Positions 1-11,618 of a stretch of 64,000 nucleotides of DNA are shown piece by piece. Within the stretch, counting starts at the first letter, position 1, and each line of letters starts with the position of its first letter. The stretch is from assembly GCA_033002965.1 (NCBI GenBank), contig JAURVB010014573.1, positions 109,278 to 173,277 on the forward strand. Reading direction: 5' to 3'. The notes under the pieces are model-generated. The model made no database searches. It worked only from the letters and a program-made list of their open reading frames with translations, and was not told the DNA's origin. Both the position numbers and the translations under genes were made by a program. Origin of the DNA: Piper betle (taxonomy: Eukaryota > Streptophyta > Magnoliopsida > Piperales > Piperaceae).

Positions 1-1185
1 AATGGAATTCTTGTAAGTTTAGTAGAAAAAGGAAATTAGAATCTCAAGCTAGGATTCTCAAGGCTAAGGGAATTTTGAACTAAGTGAGGAAGTGATTTAG
101 GTGAGATTAGATTTATAAGTTTTCCAATTTAACTATAATTATGATTTACATCTCTTATTTTAACTATAACACATTAAGATAATACTATATTTCCAATTCA
201 CTTTACATATATGAGCATCATACGTATTGACTTCAAAATTAGTTGACTCATTAAATTTTTATCTTTGATGTTATTTATACAAAAACGGCAGTGTTTGAGT
301 TCTTTTAATTGTTTAGCATCCATGCTAACCTATAATCAATCATTAATTTCATGATGTGTTAAAAAAATTATTAATTCTTCAATGAGTTATATTTTATGAA
401 GTTATATCATTTCATGAAGTGTATTTTTTAATTCACTAAGATTTCTTGAAGTATATTTTTAGGATCTTCATTCGGTAATTTTATCTAATTATTATTCTTT
501 TTATTAAAATATTATTTATTTAATATTTATTTTATTTAATCTTTGTTCTAGCTGTTACATATATATTTTTTAATTTTTATAAAAATAATTTATCCATCAC
601 TATCAAATAGGTTGTAATAAAAACCAATTGTTTGTGCTCGGATTTGCACGCCTTCACTGAATAGAAGGTTGAGACTCGAGTGCAGGGGTGAGTTGAGTGG
701 AGGGTTGCCCTAAGATGGCCTTGCCACCGAAATCACGAGTTAAACCTATCAATAAGAAAATAACAATGCACACAAGACAAGTTTTTTTACGTAGTTCTAT
801 GAAACCCAATTCGAGTTCTCTTGTTGCTCCACGGTGATTTAAACTCGCAATCTACTATTTTTATGATTTTTTACAATTTACAATGACAAGTGGTTTTTTT
901 GCCGCTTTTAATTCTCTGGCTATGGGTGTTGCACGTCTTCAAAGGCTTAAAACTGGATTTTATGAAGCTCTAATGTGAAAATGGACCTCACCATTGTGCC
1001 CACAAGGTCAAAAATGGTAGAGTATTGAGTTTCGTGTGAAACGGAGCACATAAGGTGGTTAAATTGTACTCGTATGGAAGAGAGTCAAATTGGACCAGCT
1101 TGGGTTGGTTTGGGTCAGAAAATATATTGAATCGGGCTTGAGCTCAAGAGCTTGACTGGGTGGCGTATGAAGATGCTAGGCCGAG
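1..1185. other. Gene-free AT-rich sequence, unassigned
   Basis: No coding region is supported. Bases 1-640 are very AT-rich. Bases 640-1185 are more mixed in composition and resemble degraded transposon sequence, but I found no termini, primer site or pol motif, so I leave it unnamed. Confidence 0.5.
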
Positions 1186-2050
1186 TGTAACAACCTGCCC
1201 GTTCTGAGCTACGAGCCAAGTGTTACTATATGAAACTAAGTGTCTCATAAATTAATTTTTGATTAATTTCCAAAATTTTAAATAAATTCATAACAATAAA
1301 TTTAATATATAAATGCTCGGAATAATCTAAGCCCAATGAACAAAACCAAAATCCCACTGTCATGCAAACAATCTCGAGAAATGAATAGTCCAATAATAGA
1401 GTCGTCTAGCTGTCCCGACTCTACCCATCCTTCCATGCTCATACCTGCGGAGACAATTCTGCGTTAGTGATAAAAATACTAAGTCGTATAATTACAAGAA
1501 ATAATTAATATATTCCACAACATCTGAATTACATCTTTTAGTGATTATGAGCCTATGCTGAGCTCTTAATATACTAGAGGGTGACATCCCATCCAGCTAT
1601 AATCTCATGTATGCGCACACATGCTACGTGGCCCTCGGCCTGTAGTTACCGATATTTACAATTGACTCACCCTCTCGGTATCACAAGTGCATAATGAGCC
1701 GTTTTGCGCCACTGCGCTCTGTCACCCCTTTCGGCATTGGGGCAGGTATTTAATCTTTCAGGGGTATGCCCTGTGTCGGATTGAGTTAATTCATTGACCT
1801 CGGTTGTGCTCGACACATGGTGGTTGAATATGAACTCAAGTTAACCAAGACTCCCACATAGTAATTTTTTAAGGGTGCTGCCTGTGTTGGAGCGCATGGT
1901 GATCGAATGTAGACTCAGGCCGACCAAGACTCCCAAATCGAAATATATAATATTTCTGTAATTATACGAACTTGATATTGTGATGAGGAATCCACAACTA
2001 TAACACACGATCCTAAAGTCTTCCCTTTGTGAGTCAAATATGCTCACAAA
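1186..2050. repeat. Diverged copy of a long LTR-like repeat
   Basis: The stretch starts TGTAACAACCTGCCC and shares blocks, in the same order, with the repeats at 53826 and 63462. One block is a 'cctgcggag-caattc-gcgttagtgat' segment near 1445. Another is an 'aattcattgacc-cggtt' segment near 1790. It lacks the GC-rich minisatellite of the other two copies, and its right end is approximate. I infer an old solo LTR or LTR fragment. Confidence 0.5.
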
Positions 2051-2985
2051 CTATCTAGAAGATGTTTTATTTAATATCAACAGAATTCTCTTTTATACAG
2101 AAGTGTAGAATTCAAAAAATCATTACATTAAATTTTATAAATATGTGTGGAATTCAAAAAGTCATTTGTGTGATAATGTAAAGTCAAAAAGTAATTATTA
2201 AGTTAATACGAATGGATGTTAAATCCTAAAAATATTATAAATATCATTATACCAATATGCTAAAGGTCAAAATTGATAATTTATAAAATTAATATTTTTC
2301 AAGAATTAATTTAATTAAATAATATTTACGGTTCGTTCTAAGATTTACAAAACCCTAAATAAAATAACCTAATTATTTTGGTTTTACACCGAGACCGGGT
2401 GCGCCAGCAGATGGGTCATGAATAGAATTCGGGCAATCCAGGCACCATCACGATTCATGGACAACAACAAGTGATCGCGGCTTCGGGTAGAGCAAGTGGA
2501 CTCTGGTCCACTAAGCGGTCTTGATAGGCCCACTTAGGCAGTTGGTGCAATGTTGGAGTTGATGGCGACAACGGCAACATCTTTGACAATGGTAGTTGAC
2601 AGCGATCGCTCAGATCGTCTGTTCTGGTGGAGGGGAGCACGACCATGGTGGTCCAGTGGCATGATGCAGTGGTGTCTGATGAGAAACTAGCCAAAAACTA
2701 TGTGTGATAGTGGTTGTCACTGGAACTTTATGGCCATTTTTTGTCTGGAGCGACATGATCTAGTTGTTGGTGATTTACAATGATATGGGGAGTCGAACCG
2801 CTATGGTTGGTGTTGAAGGTAGCTTAGCTCAGCCGGTTGAGGGCACAAAAGGTGGCATCTTTCAACTAGTTCTTTACAAGAGGAGGGTTTGTAGCGGTAT
2901 TCCAGCTCGAAAGGTGGCATCTTTCAACTAGTTCTTTACAAGATGGAGGTTTGTAGCAGTATTCTAGTGAATGGGGAATACTCTG
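2051..2985. other. Gene-free repeat-like stretch
   Basis: No gene is supported. Near 2847 and 2910 the same block of about 34 bases (aaaggtggcatctttcaact onward) occurs twice at a spacing of about 63 bases. The sequence near 2820 (tagctcagccggttgagggc) resembles a tRNA A box, but no matching B box follows. Confidence 0.4.
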
Positions 2986-3400
2986 ATAGGAGGGCTTGGT
3001 CGGGGATGACCCTGCTCCGCCACATACCAAGCCGTCAGGGACAACTCCGATGAGGGCTTGGCTTCGATTGCATTCTCACTTATAAACATAGGAGGGCTTG
3101 GTCGGGGACGACCCTGCTTCGGCCACATAACAAGCCGTCGAGGACATCTCTGGTGAGGGCTTAGCTTCGATTGCATTCTCACTTATAAACATAATCTTAT
3201 CCTAGTAGGTATTAAATGTGAGACTAAGCTAAGGGATATCACAATCCACCTGCCTTAGAACACTCCGGTGAGGGCTTGGCTTCAATTGTATTCTCACTTA
3301 TAAACATGGGCTTGGCTTCGATTGCATTCTAGCTTCGATTGTATTCTCACTTATAAACATGGGCTTGACTTTGATTGCATTTTTACTTGTGAACATGCTC
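2986..3400. repeat. Local tandem duplication, 102-bp unit
   Basis: Two near-complete copies of a 102-bp unit lie at 2986-3087 and 3088-3189, each opening ataggagggcttggtcgggg. Shorter partial copies with 'gggcttggcttcgattgcat' follow to about 3400. Apparent reading frames across it are side effects of the repeat. Confidence 0.7.
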
Positions 3401-3740
3401 TTATCCTAATAGGTAATAGATGTGAGACTAAGTTGAGGGATCTCACAATCCACCCACCTTAAGACATTTCGTCCCCGAAATTCCTACACTTGGCCTATTG
3501 CTAGCCCCAGCCCACGACGTGTAGCCTAACCAACGTCCCTAGTTTAGCCCACCATATAACACAGAATTAAGTTGCTCTAATACCATTTGATACGACCTAG
3601 CCCAAAGTGCAACGTAATGAGCCTAAGTCATTTTTTAAAAAATAGTTAACCAAGTTAAAGATATATAGTATATTCCCACTTATAAATAAGATTTTATCCG
3701 AGTAAGTATTATATGTGAGACTAAATTGATAGATCTCACA
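3400..3740 (-). mobile_element. Miniature LTR retrotransposon (TRIM-like), family 1, partly rearranged
   Basis: On the minus strand the order is LTR, primer-binding site, short spacer, polypurine tract, LTR. The right LTR is 3588-3740 (TG...CA, 153 bp). Next to it on the left is a degenerate reverse complement of the tRNA-iMet primer site (gctctaatacca, ending 3585). A short internal part of about 140 bp begins with the complement of a purine tract (atccacccaccttaag) at 3448. The left LTR end (tctcaca, ending 3447) is present but runs into the local duplications. A second LTR tail ends near 3243. There is no coding capacity. Confidence 0.6.
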
Positions 3741-3747
3741 ACGAAAG

Positions 3748-4319
3748 TCATTGGAGTTGCACCTCTAGCATGTGGGAGGAGTGTTGGAGTGGCAGGATGA
3801 CAATTGCCAGGGAAGAGGTGGGCACTCTTATTCTGAATTTTCTATGAAGGTATAGAGGTTATTTATAAAAAACTCTACCCCAAGGTTGCTTCACAAATCA
3901 TGGCAAAAAAATCACCCGTGTGCTCTTATCTCCTTCCTTGTTCATATGTTTCTCCTTTCGTGCAACCACCAAAGACTCGTTCTCTAGAAACATGTACGAC
4001 AACTGGGCATATAGACTCAAACTTGTTAGTGATGTTGATGTTTGTGAGCTATTAAGGTTGAACACCAATGTAGTAAAATTTCCATAAAAATATATATGGT
4101 ACATCTTAACACATCTAAAAATAAATTATTAATTAATAAAAAATTAATAATTTTGTTTCGAGTTATTATAAATTTTATAAATTATTTAATTCTTTCGTAT
4201 TAACAAAATTAAATAACAATAAATTATATTTAAAGTCCGTGTAAGTCGCGGGTTATCACAATAGTAAATATTGTATTTAAAGTTTTTAAAATTTTTTAAT
4301 ATATTTAAGGTTGATCAGT
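3748..4319. other. AT-rich gene-free spacer upstream of ATM
   Basis: No gene or clear repeat is seen. The part from 4120 to 4320 is strongly AT-rich and leads into the GC-richer ATM 5' region. Confidence 0.4.
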
Positions 4320-4592
4320 GATAACTGAAACCGTCGGAAGCCGGCGAGGCACCGTTTAGCCGCCGTTTCCCGCCAACAAGCTCACCCCTTTTTCCCATTT
4401 GCACTCTCTCCGTCTCAAAACCTCGCCTCCTCCTTTCCAACTCTCCCCGACCCCTCGCGTCCCCACTCACTCTTCTTCATCCCCAACCATGCCTACACTT
4501 ACCAACTCCTCCGATTCCCACTCCTGACTTCACCCCCGACAACCCCGCCGGCCGTGGCGGAATAGCCGAGTTGCAAGAGCTCCCCTCGCGTG
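4320..4592 (+). promoter_or_regulatory. ATM 5' region and leader with E2F-type site
   Basis: The sequence turns GC- and CT-rich here, typical of a plant 5' leader. TTTCCCGCC at 4366-4374 matches the E2F consensus TTTSSCGC. That would fit S-phase or DNA-damage control of ATM, but function is inference. I see no good TATA box, so the transcription start is not fixed. Confidence 0.45.
4489..4527 (+). promoter_or_regulatory. Upstream open reading frame in the ATM leader
   Basis: An ATG in good context (accATGc) opens a 12-residue peptide, MPTLTNSSDSHS, that stops at 4525-4527. It ends 65 bases before the ATM start codon and could reduce main-frame translation if the transcript starts upstream of it. 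Confidence 0.4.
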
Positions 4593-4661
4593 ATGGCGAC
4601 GTCCAGGGATATCCAAGATCTCGTCTCCAAGTTGTCCTCCGACAAAGTTAAAGTTCGCGAA
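4593..4661 (+). CDS. ATM: ATM exon 1
   Basis: Codons 1-23, opening MATSRDIQDLVSKL, the usual plant ATM N-terminus; this fixes the start codon. It holds the first part of the TAN motif. It ends in phase 0 before donor GTATGA. Confidence 0.92.
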
Positions 4662-4867
4662 GTATGATTTCTCTACTACTCGATGCTATCTTGTTAAGAA
4701 GATTTTTCGATTTCGGTGGTTGTGAATGGTTGGATTGTGTTTGTCTTTTTTTGAACGCAACGTTGATGCTTAGTATTCCAATGGAGATACTTTGTTAAAA
4801 ACTGTTTGGTATCTGGTTGCGATGGCTTCCATATGCGCGCAAGTAAATAGTTCGATTGGTTGTGTAG

Positions 4868-4976
4868 GAGGGAATCCGGCTTTTGAATAGCTGGATGGAC
4901 GGGGATAGGTCTGTTGGCTTCTGCAAATTACTGGCTTCAAACACTGCCCGGATCGATCCCGATGGTGTTCCTTCTG
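4868..4976 (+). CDS. ATM: ATM exon 2
   Basis: Follows a TAG acceptor and reads EEGIRLLNSWMDGDR from the junction, completing the TAN motif. It ends in phase 1 before GTCTGT; the split codon gives the Ala of AETWPF. Confidence 0.9.
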
Positions 4977-5266
4977 GTCTGTGAACGATTTTTCTTTTTT
5001 ATAACCCTGTGTTTAGATACTTAGAATAGGTATCATATAGATGTTTTGAATGAATTTCAAATACAAACCAAATGATCGAGGTGTAATGGTAAACATATAA
5101 AATGTTATAGTCCATTTGACAAATTTATGACTCATTGGATCCATGCAATACCTACAAGCATTCTTATCTGGTAATATACACCATAATGCAGACTGACGAG
5201 CCACATTCTCTATCTGTAGTTTACTTTTTGATAATTTTGCTTGGTTGTGTTGTGTCGTTGCGACAG

Positions 5267-5410
5267 CTGAAACATGGCCTTTTCTTATATCTTTATTGAC
5301 AAAATGTGTGACGATGGAGATTTCTTCGAGCAAGAGAAGGTTACCTAAGTTGATTTTTGCGAAGACACTTCGAATTGCCATTCAACGAGCTGAAAATTCC
5401 GATGCTTCAG
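5267..5410 (+). CDS. ATM: ATM exon 3
   Basis: Acceptor GACAG. Reads ETWPFLISLLTKCVTMEI then SSSKRRLPKLIFAKTLR, a well conserved plant ATM segment. Phase 1 to phase 1, donor GTGTGT. Confidence 0.93.
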
Positions 5411-5711
5411 GTGTGTGATAGTGCATGCAGGCTCTTGAATTTATGGATTTTGGCCTTTAATGTGACATTGAATTTGCTGTTGACCAGGAATGAACATTAG
5501 CTTTTTTCTTAAAGCCTGCATGGCACACGAATGAAGACAACTGTATTTTGTTTAGCCACTGCATTTCATTTTTCATAAATTATAGGCATGCGTACGCATT
5601 TCAGTCAACATGTCTACATCTTATTTTTCTTTCATCCTTGGGCTTGTATGTATGAATCTGACACATCTGAAATGCATATTTTGCACTGATTCAATAATTT
5701 GGTTGTTTCAG

Positions 5712-5873
5712 GAAAGCTGCATCCTCTAATGCCCATTGTCAAATCGCTTTTAAATCACATATGCGATGTGGTGAGGGATGTGCCTATCTTACAAGCCGAG
5801 TATGGAATAATTTTGAGACAACTTCTAGTCATAAAAGAATATAGGGTTCATATGAAGAAACAAGTGTATTGTA
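5712..5873 (+). CDS. ATM: ATM exon 4
   Basis: Acceptor TTTCAG. Contains EYGIILRQLLVIKEYRVHM, matching the family. Ends in phase 1 before GTAAGC. Confidence 0.93.
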
Positions 5874-5966
5874 GTAAGCTAATATTCCTGATTGTGAACT
5901 ATTTACACAGTCATTTTTGTATTCTTGAGTTAACTTGTCCCATATCTTTTCACAATTGGGCCCCAG

Positions 5967-6162
5967 GTCTGGTTCATTTGTACATCAGCAAAGTGGAGGC
6001 GATGGTTGGTGAGAAGGGCAGTATGGTATCAACCACCAAAGAAGAAAACTTTCGTTGGGTTCTTACTTTTCACACTTTGCTGGCAAATTCACCCAGAGAT
6101 TTCCCAAAAGTCCTTAGAGATAGCCTTACTAATGGATTTATATCAATTTTTTCTCATATAAA
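5967..6162 (+). CDS. ATM: ATM exon 5
   Basis: Acceptor CCCCAG. Reads SLVHLYISKVEAMVG and ANSPRDFPKVLRDSLTNGF. Ends in phase 2 before GTAGGT. Confidence 0.92.
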
Positions 6163-6254
6163 GTAGGTTGTTGTTTCCATACCATGCAACCTACATCTCA
6201 GTAATTCATTCTTCAACGAGAAACTATGATAGTTTACTTTCTTAATTTATTTAG

Positions 6255-6411
6255 GGAAGTGGGGAAGATTTCGCTCAAGCTTCTTGAGTGTGTCAATATG
6301 TTCTTGGTACTAGATGGCCCAAATCTTGGCTCAGAAGCTCTGAAAATTCACAATGCTTTGCAGGACTTTATATCTTGCATCTGGCTTACTACTCGTGATC
6401 GATCCTTCAAG
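6255..6411 (+). CDS. ATM: ATM exon 6
   Basis: Acceptor ATTTAG. Contains LLECVNMFLVLDGPNLGSEA, a strongly conserved block. Ends in phase 0 before GTACTT. Confidence 0.94.
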
Positions 6412-6739
6412 GTACTTCTCTGTTTTATCATGTGATACTTTTGCCTCCAATCTCCATTTTAGCAAGAGCCAACAGGGTAAGATTTTTATTGGATTGAAAA
6501 ATAAGCAACACCAGGCAAAAGTTTAGATGTAAAAAATTTACCTGACCTGCGAAAATCACATTTCTTATCAATATTGTGAAGATACAAAAAATCACCTTAG
6601 TTTCTTGTCATTAAAATAATAAGCAGTTTTTGATATGACTCCAAGCTGCTTCATTGATTTCTTCTCCAAGGAGCTAATTTGATGGCTGTCATTCATATAT
6701 ATTTCAGCCCATTGACCTTGACACATTCCAATTTTGCAG

Positions 6740-6879
6740 AATGCTCTTGTTTTTTATGCAAGAATACAGCTGAAGTTGAGAAAGGATGAAGCAGAAGAAA
6801 GCCCTCTTTTACAACAATTTTTTGATATGGTGGTCAAGGAACTAGACCGAAACATTATTTCGGCTTTACGCTCCTCTTG
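6740..6879 (+). CDS. ATM: ATM exon 7
   Basis: Acceptor TTGCAG. Reads NALVFYARIQLKLRKDEAEE. Ends in phase 2 before GTGAGT, splitting a Trp codon. Confidence 0.9.
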
Positions 6880-6952
6880 GTGAGTTACAAAGTGCCATAT
6901 GGTTTTTTTCATCTAATTATTACTTGAAATTTAATCATTCTGATGTTTGAAG

Positions 6953-7025
6953 GGATGATAAGGGTGGCATCATGGCAAGCTCTCCAAAAGGATTGATGGA
7001 GCTTGCAGCTTCTGTTATATATAAG
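6953..7025 (+). CDS. ATM: ATM exon 8
   Basis: Acceptor TGAAG. Reads WDDKGGIMASSPKGLMELAA from the junction. Ends in phase 0 before GTCTGG. Confidence 0.9.
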
Positions 7026-7099
7026 GTCTGGATACAAAGATGGTGTTGTATGATTCTTTAATTTATTGATAGAAATATAAAATTGTCTTGAATTATTAG

Positions 7100-7203
7100 G
7101 TTTGTGTATGTCAATATAACAAAACATCACTCAATAAGCGTCCAAAAAGAGAGACTGCTGCTGATTGTGTGAAGGAGGGTCTTATAAAAGGAAAATGGCT
7201 GTG
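7100..7203 (+). CDS. ATM: ATM exon 9
   Basis: Acceptor TTATTAG. Ends EGLIKGKWLW across the junction, matching the family's GKWLW. Phase 2 end before GTGAGC. Confidence 0.9.
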
Positions 7204-7678
7204 GTGAGCTTCTCATTGCTGTTAATCTGAATATTCTTTTGAATCTTTTGTTTATTTTGGCAACATGTTATACAGGAGTGTTGTACTTTGTTTGCCGCTG
7301 GTAGTCAGGCTAGACTAAGTGCTCCACTGAATTTGTTTGTGCTATGCAGTCATATGGCATACATATCTAAATTGAAAACTGTATGTTGCAACTTTTTGCT
7401 CAAAGTCCCTTTTTTAATATTTTATGTAAAGTTCTTTGTTGTGTGATGCATATACCATGTACATCGACAAGGCTAGTTATTTTGTTATAATTAGAAATAT
7501 CCTCTTGTTCATCGTGGTTTTAGTGATATGCATGCTGTGAGCCTGTGTTACTTTTGAGATTGTATCCTTTACTCAGAGATGTCAAATGTGGTACACGTTT
7601 TGGTTTAATTGGTCGGTAATGGTTAACACATGCTTTCAAGTTGAATTAAGTGCTTATCTTGTCATCTGATGATTACAG

Positions 7679-7777
7679 GTATGGTGCTCTTTGCTCCCTT
7701 ATTGAAAAGTACGGAGACAGAATTAATAATTCTCTAATACCCTTTTGGTTTGACGGGATTTGTGAAAATTTGGACAG
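7679..7777 (+). CDS. ATM: ATM exon 10
   Basis: Acceptor TTACAG. Reads YGALCSLIEKYGDRINNSLI then PFWFDGICENLD. Phase 2 end before GTATAA. Confidence 0.92.
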
Positions 7778-7962
7778 GTATAAAATCTTTTTAGTGTTTG
7801 ATGTTAGAATACGCAGGCCATGGCTTTACATGAGATATGTTGTCAATACTACAAGTTACATTTGGAGCATTAAAGCAGTAATTTTGTAGCTCTAAGTAAC
7901 TACTGGGTTTTTCAAGTTACACTTTGCTTATATATATATATCATCCATTGTTTACTTTGCAG

Positions 7963-8019
7963 GATCCTTAGTGAAGGATATAAGTTGCATGCTTATGACG
8001 GCCTTCTTTGGGTTTTGCG
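7963..8019 (+). CDS. ATM: ATM exon 11
   Basis: Acceptor TTGCAG. Reads ILSEGYKLHAYDGLLWVL, with the family's YDGLLW. Phase 2 end before GTATGT. Confidence 0.9.
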
Positions 8020-8739
8020 GTATGTTACTGAAGCTGCTGTATTTCTTAGTAAATAGAGGTCAAATTTACTTGATTTGTCACTTGGTTTTACTTTAAAGTT
8101 TAATGCACAATGTGCAAGCTGAATTTGTAGTATACATGCCAACTTGTAGAATTGTTGGTTTATGAAATTAAAAATTTCACTAAAGAACCCCAAATTGAAG
8201 AGTACAAGTTGTCTATGCTTCAGGCGAAAGGCAAGATATATGAAAAATCTACATCTGCAAGTTTGCAAGAATGTTGTAATTATCCAAAACTTTATGCTTG
8301 TAGTCAACGTTCACAAATTTGAGTTGACATCCGCCAATGGTCCATGAACCGAGTAGGATATGCTCAGTCTCCCCCACATGATAATAAGAAAAAAAAAAAC
8401 TGTCTGCCCATGACTGCATCTTGAAAGTGCAAGAGAGCTTCCAAATTTTTTGGAGTGATTACAGAAACCAAACAAGGTAGTCATTTTAAATGTGATGTTG
8501 TAAGTATCCACATGTAATTTCTCTCTTAAGGATAGAAATTGGAATAGCTACTAAGGTTTAATCCTTCAGATCAACGTGAAAAGGGACGAGGACATAGGTT
8601 TCATGTGAGGAAAAGATGCTAGCCCAGTAGGAATGTTGGCTAATTGAGCTCTTGTTTGAGGTGCGCTAAGATGCATCAGCCGTAGCCATTATGAACATGC
8701 AACTTACACATAAATCTCAGGCAATCACTCACAAAAGAC

Positions 8740-8990
8740 ATGGGGGTTCAAGCCTCTAAGGGAAAAAGGAGGGGAGGGAAGGGGGGCAATGACAAGAAGG
8801 AAGGGAAGGGAGGGGAGGGGAGAGCAGCAGCAGGGAGGGTGGCAGCTAGTAGGGAGGGAAATGCCGTAGCCAAGAGGGGGGTGGTGGTGGTGGTAGGGAA
8901 GGGAGGCGGCAGTGGGAAGGGAGGGCTGGAAGGGGAGGGTGTGACTGAGAGGGAGAGGAGGGCGGCAGTAGGGAGTAGAAATGCCACCGG
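8740..8990. repeat. G-rich purine tract
   Basis: Many runs of GGG and GGGG are separated by A or AA on the + strand, with a strong purine bias. Both strands stay open over about 90 codons, but the peptides are low-complexity Gly/Arg/Lys or Pro/Ser/Leu, so I do not call a gene. The pattern could form G-quadruplexes. Confidence 0.6.
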
Positions 8991-9839
8991 GTCAGGTTTG
9001 TGAGGATCCTGACTTGGTATCAAAGGCCCGATCCTGAACCAAAAAGTGCATGTGTATATGTCCCTTGAATTTATAATCTAATCCCACCTATACCTCATTT
9101 ACAAAGTTTGAACTGACCAAACCCAATTCAAAAGTAAATGTGGCTTTCTTTGTTTAACATGAAAGAAATTAAAAATCTAGAAAATCTTGGCAAAAGCAAT
9201 GATTTTCCACAAAAAACTTGTCTATTTTTGAAGTATTTTATGTTAGATGTAATTAAGAGTTCCTCTAATTGCCCCTTTAAAATTTTATCACAACAAAATT
9301 TCTCACCTAAAACACAAGAAGAAAAAGGAAAATATTTTTGGTTAGAAATTTCACATCATGATTAACTCATATTTACGCCATAACTAACTTTTTGGCTAAG
9401 AAAAATTTCATATATTTTACATTTCTTTCATGCCAACTCAACAAACCCTCTATTGCACATACTTCTAGTAAACTCTAATTTCTTTTATAATAATTATTTT
9501 TCATTTTATAAGTTGTACTATATTTTACAACATATTTCATAGCAATAATAAGTTAAATATTTTAAACCAAAAACTAATATTGTTTTTGGTTGGGTCCCTA
9601 TATAGGGTTAGGTCCTATAAGACCCAAACATGGATCTGTTATGGAGCGAGAATAAATTAATACCCCATCCCCTTGACTTGACTATAGGTAGGGGTTCGGG
9701 TCAGGGTGGGTACCCATTTTACTCTACTTGAAATTGGTGGCATTGCTTGCAGGGAGGGAGGTGACAGAGGGAGAGGAGAGGAGGGCGGCAACAGAGGGGT
9801 GGTGGCAGCCCTGAAATTGATAAGTTGCTTGTTCATGGG

Positions 9840-10555
9840 TACTTTATAGAATTAGAGTAAGAAAGGACATACTTGGCATGATCCTTGGTTAAACCATTGT
9901 CCTATATCCTTGAGGTTTGACAATGTAGCAAGATCACAAGAATCGGTTACAACTAGACTCATATTATGGCACAATCTAATATCAATGGTTCTTGGGTACT
10001 TTTGGTTCTCTCATGCGCTAGTTTTCTTTCAAAAGTAGGTTGAAAACTTTGTTTGACACCTTCTCGAAGCATGCATGACACTTGGTTGGTTCAAATATAG
10101 ACCAAATCATTATACTTTTATTGCTTTGATAGCTACCTCAAATGACGCCTTAACTTTGGACAACTTACAAAAGAGAAGTTTCTACTTAGTCAACAAATGC
10201 TCTCTCTCTCTCTCTCTCACACACACATACCAATTCTTTTGATGATGAGATTGGATGAGTTTTAGTTTTTCCTCCTCAAACAAACATGTAAGTCTCATCT
10301 TGTAGCCACTTTTCATTGATTATATTGCTCTTATTAAGTATGATTGTGACATAAGAATTTTTCCAATGGCTACAAGATACATCACGACACACTCACCACA
10401 TCACATTCATCATTGTCGATTGTTGTCTTCTCTTTTAGATTTCCAGAAATAATCCCTCATGCGTCTTTTAAGAGCATTGTTTTTTTTTTTAATCCTTGAA
10501 GCCGTTATCTCTTTTTGTATAGTTCTTCCTTTCGGATTCTTAAATGAAATTTTAC
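9840..10555 (+). mobile_element. LINE 3' fragment (zinc-finger RVT region)
   Basis: Decayed frames resemble the C-terminal zf-RVT region of plant L1-type LINEs. One example is DALTLDNLQKRSFYLVNKC near 10145-10200. A T-rich tail with 'cctttcggattcttaaatg' near 10540 is typical of a LINE 3' end. Frames are broken and there is no RT core. Confidence 0.5.
10199..10227. repeat. (TC)n(AC)n microsatellite
   Basis: A run of TC dinucleotides passes directly into a short AC run, inside the LINE fragment of intron 11. Confidence 0.9.
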
Positions 10556-10558
10556 CTT

Positions 10559-10964
10559 AGAGTAACGACTTGGCCCAAGTGCAACATGATGGACCAAGTA
10601 ATTTCTTCAAAGGTGGTTAATCAAGTTGAAAATCTATAGACCATCCTTACTAATAAATCATATCTTATCTCAATAAGTATTGGATGTTGGACTAATTTTG
10701 GGATATCTCAATCCACCTATTTTATGAAATTTTGTCATCGGAATTCACGCACATGGTTTGGGGGCTTAGTGGCCTAGCCCATGTCCAATCTAGCCCACTA
10801 TCTAATATAGTCTCGGGTCAACTTTCATACCATTTGTAACGACACTCGACCCAAGTATAGTTGGTTAACCAAGTTGAAGATCTGCAAACTATCCACACTA
10901 ATAAACTGGATCTTATCCCACTAGGCATTGAATGTGAGGCTAATTTAATTTAGGGAATATCTCA
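10559..10964 (-). mobile_element. Miniature LTR element (TRIM-like), family 1
   Basis: The left LTR is about 10559-10710 and the right LTR 10835-10964. Each carries the family pattern 'taacgac...cccaagtg' to 'ggatatctca'. The internal part of about 125 bp starts with the complement of a purine tract (atccacctatttt). It ends in a degenerate primer-site complement (cataccatttg). On the minus strand this is 5' LTR, PBS, PPT, 3' LTR. There is no coding capacity. Confidence 0.6.
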
Positions 10965-11254
10965 TTTAGAAAAAAGATTCGACAATATGGCTTGAGCAAA
11001 AAATGTTATTATCATGTATTATACATGGAAATTTTGAATAATTTATGCTTGTCTTGCTTCTTCTTCTTCTTCCTTTTTTTTGCATTTAGGTTGGGCCCTT
11101 TGATTAACATCTTTGCAATTTATTTTTTTATTCCATTTATTAATTTAGTATCTCCTATTGTATGTTGTGAATTTGCTTGATCATATGTAGTCTTCTAAAT
11201 TCTCACTTTGTACTGGCCTACAAATTCTTTTTCTGCATGTGTTGTATCTGAAAG

Positions 11255-11330
11255 GATTCTGCATGGACTTTCTTCTCTTCAATCCTTAAATTCTCAAAGC
11301 ATCCACGGTTCATCATTGAATTTTCAGGAG
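11255..11330 (+). CDS. ATM: ATM exon 12
   Basis: Acceptor GAAAG, donor GTATTA. Reads ILHGLSSLQSLNSQSIHG. Similarity to family members is weaker than for neighbouring exons. The phase (2 in, 0 out) fits both neighbours exactly and the position is right. Confidence 0.75.
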
Positions 11331-11618
11331 GTATTAAATTTTTTGTTTACGAATTTGACTCTTCTCTATTATTACCGATTGCAGGAATACTGTATTAGGT
11401 TCAGTTTGTTTTAATCATTTGAGTGGTAATTCTAACTGGTTTAACTATAATAATGTGTATCTTCATGCCTTGTCTTGGTTTAGTGTGAGAGTTGTTTTAC
11501 TTGATTATATATTTATTTTTAATTTGGAAGTTGCTTATTTTGGGACATCTAGTGATTTCTTACCCTTAGGATTGAATAATTCCTAGGTCTGATTCTACTG
11601 AGGTTGCCTCTCCAATGC

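Larger units (their letters stand above)
8020..11254 (+). other. ATM intron 11, repeat-filled
   Basis: No exon was found in this 3.2-kb intron. It contains a purine/G-rich tract (8740-8990), LINE remnants (9840-10555), a TC/AC microsatellite (10199-10227) and a miniature LTR element (10559-10964). The remainder is AT-rich sequence without features. Confidence 0.6.

Noticed and set aside
2820..2900. tRNA gene starting at an A-box-like motif
   Set aside because: No B box or foldable arms follow.
2964..3182. Minus-strand frame with repeated peptide
   Set aside because: It follows the 102-bp tandem duplication and has no family similarity.
8748..9023. Open frames of about 90 codons on both strands
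   Set aside because: They lie in a low-complexity purine tract, so stops are absent by composition; the peptides are Gly/Arg or Pro/Ser repeats.
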